Of a DNA stretch of 64,000 nt, positions 62,751 to 64,000 are shown in pieces. Positions within the stretch are counted from its first letter, which is position 1. Each line of letters begins with the position of its first letter. The notes under the pieces are model-generated. The model made no database searches, had not been told where the DNA came from, and worked only from the letters and a program-made list of their open reading frames with translations. The translations under genes were made by a program, and so were the position numbers. Origin of the DNA: Glandiceps talaboti. Taxonomy: Eukaryota > Hemichordata > Enteropneusta > Spengelidae. The stretch spans positions 5,554,001 through 5,618,000 of the forward strand of contig NC_135553.1 of assembly GCF_964340395.1 (NCBI RefSeq). Reading direction: 5' to 3'.

Positions 62751-62990
62751 ACTAAACAGTTTCAAAAACATAGTCCAGTTGCAGCTAGCCGTGCAGCCTT
62801 TCAGATTATCAACAGATTGGGACAATATCATGATGATGATTTCAGTATTTTATTCAGTTGTTATTACATTTATAGCAGAGTCAATTCCCTCACGTACGAA
62901 AATAATACACTGCCTATCTTGATATCCAAGCTAACACGTTAGGAAAGACTTGAAGTGTTGTGATATGTGGTTCCAGGTTCTGAAACGTCC

Positions 62991-63505
62991 TGTAGTGTAG
63001 TGTAGTGTAGTGTAGTGTAGTGTGGTGTGGTGTGGTGTGGTGTGGTGTGGTGTAGTGTGGTGTGGTGTGGTGTGGTGTGGTGTGGTGTAGTGTAGTGTGG
63101 TGTTGCGTGGTGTGGTGTGGTGTGGTGTAATGTGGAGTGTGTGGTGTGGTGTGGTGTGGTGTGGTGTGGTGTGGTGTAGTGTTGTGTGGTGTGATGTGGT
63201 GTGGTGTAATGTGGTGTGGTGTGGTGTGGTGTAGTGTGGTGTGGTGTGGTGTGGTGTAATGTGGTGTGGTGTGGTGTGGTGTGGTGTGGTGTAGTGTTGT
63301 GTGGTGTAATGTGGTGTGGTGTGGTGTGGTGTGGTGTGGTGTGGTATGGTGTGGTGTGGTGTGGTGTAATGTGGTGTGGTGTGGTGTGGTGTGGTGTAGT
63401 GTGGTGTGGTGTGGTGTGGTGTGGTGTGGTGTGGTGTGGTGTGGTGTGATGTGATGTGGTGTGGTGTGGTGTGGTGTGGTGTAATGTGGTGTGGTGTGGT
63501 GTGGT
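62991..63505. repeat. Pentanucleotide array (GTGTR/GTAAT variants), about 515 bp
   Basis: About 100 units of GTGTG or GTGTA with interspersed GTAAT and GTTGT variants. It opens with a homogeneous GTGTA block, then becomes mostly GTGTG. The long low-complexity frames through it are artefacts. Confidence 0.97.
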
Positions 63506-63528
63506 AGATTGGATATGAAGGAGGATTG

Positions 63529-63783
63529 GGGAATTTATTTTGGATTTTTAATTTAATTTTTAATTTCTACGTGAAAAATTAATGTGAAACAGCATATGCC
63601 AAGTCTGTGTTTGTAACTCAATACATTGCAAAAAGTTAAAATATGTGTAAAAAGTTTACATGAGTTTTTTGCAAAGTATTCAGTTACAAACACTTACTTG
63701 GTCTATGTTGTTTCACATTGATTTTTCAAGCAGGACGTTGTTTAATAAGATAAATTGTGGTATAAAATCCTCATCTACATGGC
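63529..63783. mobile_element. Foldback (MITE-like) element, copy 2
   Basis: It shares with copy 1 the blocks ttattttggattttt, aatgtgaaacagcatatgcc and tgtttgtaactcaata, each followed later by its reverse complement. It is shorter and lacks the insertion in the right arm. It directly abuts a pentanucleotide array. Confidence 0.72.
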
Positions 63784-64000
63784 ACTGCACTTTTGGCCTT
63801 GTAATAGGGAACTTACAATCCAGACTGAACATGCTCAGACGCAAAGGATTATGGGATTATCTGTGGTTATCGTAATACCTAATCTGTAGCTACTGATAAA
63901 ATAAACCTCCCACAATGGTGCAGTGGTCAGGGTGACTATGAATTGATTATTTGTGGTTACAAACAATGTATCAACACTGTTTACAATACTAATCGATTAG
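63784..64000. other. Right edge of window, no feature seen
   Basis: About 217 bases of unique-looking AT-rich sequence after the foldback element. Nothing is recognised. Confidence 0.4.

Noticed and set aside
63216-63454. VWCGV-repeat frames
   Set aside because: They are translations of the pentanucleotide array.

Overview
This is an AT-rich animal (metazoan) genomic window with long introns, many simple repeats and many short foldback or tandem repeats. Two protein-coding genes can be supported. The first is a complete, 20-coding-exon SGSM3 orthologue (small G protein signalling modulator 3, also RUTBC3/MAP; TBC, SH3 and RUN domains) on the + strand, from about 3.8 to 54.2 kb, with a probable 3' UTR to about 57.5 kb. 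The second is an intronless, replication-dependent linker histone H1 gene on the - strand (59,018-59,611), with a TATA box upstream and a canonical histone 3' stem-loop downstream. The two genes are convergent. The H1 globular domain and the large AT-rich introns suggest a marine invertebrate, possibly an ambulacrarian or a lophotrochozoan. The species cannot be fixed from this sequence.

Layout: 1-3.8 kb holds repeats, including a foldback element, and any upstream SGSM3 exon was not found. 3.8-17.7 kb carries exons 1-8 (N-terminus and RabGAP/TBC domain). 21.5-30.6 kb carries exons 9-12 (linker). 30.9-32.5 kb carries exons 13-15 (SH3). 33.1-54.2 kb carries exons 16-20 (RUN domain and C-terminus) and includes a 13.2-kb intron that splits the RUN domain. 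From 54.2 to about 57.5 kb lies a long 3' UTR. H1 follows at 59.0-59.7 kb, then 2.5 kb with no recognisable gene, then a 51-bp satellite with a four-unit higher-order pattern, a 515-bp pentamer array and a second copy of the foldback element seen at 1 kb.

All 20 SGSM3 coding exons have GT-AG borders and compatible phases. They sum to 754 codons plus stop, close to the roughly 750 residues of vertebrate SGSM3. The GTPase-activating Arg and Gln fingers are intact.

I found no previously undescribed multi-gene system. The observations most worth checking are: two separate tandem duplications that each copied a splice acceptor plus the start of an SGSM3 exon (70-bp and 92-bp units); an in-frame acidic extension upstream of the likely start Met; a cysteine-rich open segment just before exon 9 that could be an alternative first exon; and the paired repeat structures at the right end of the window.
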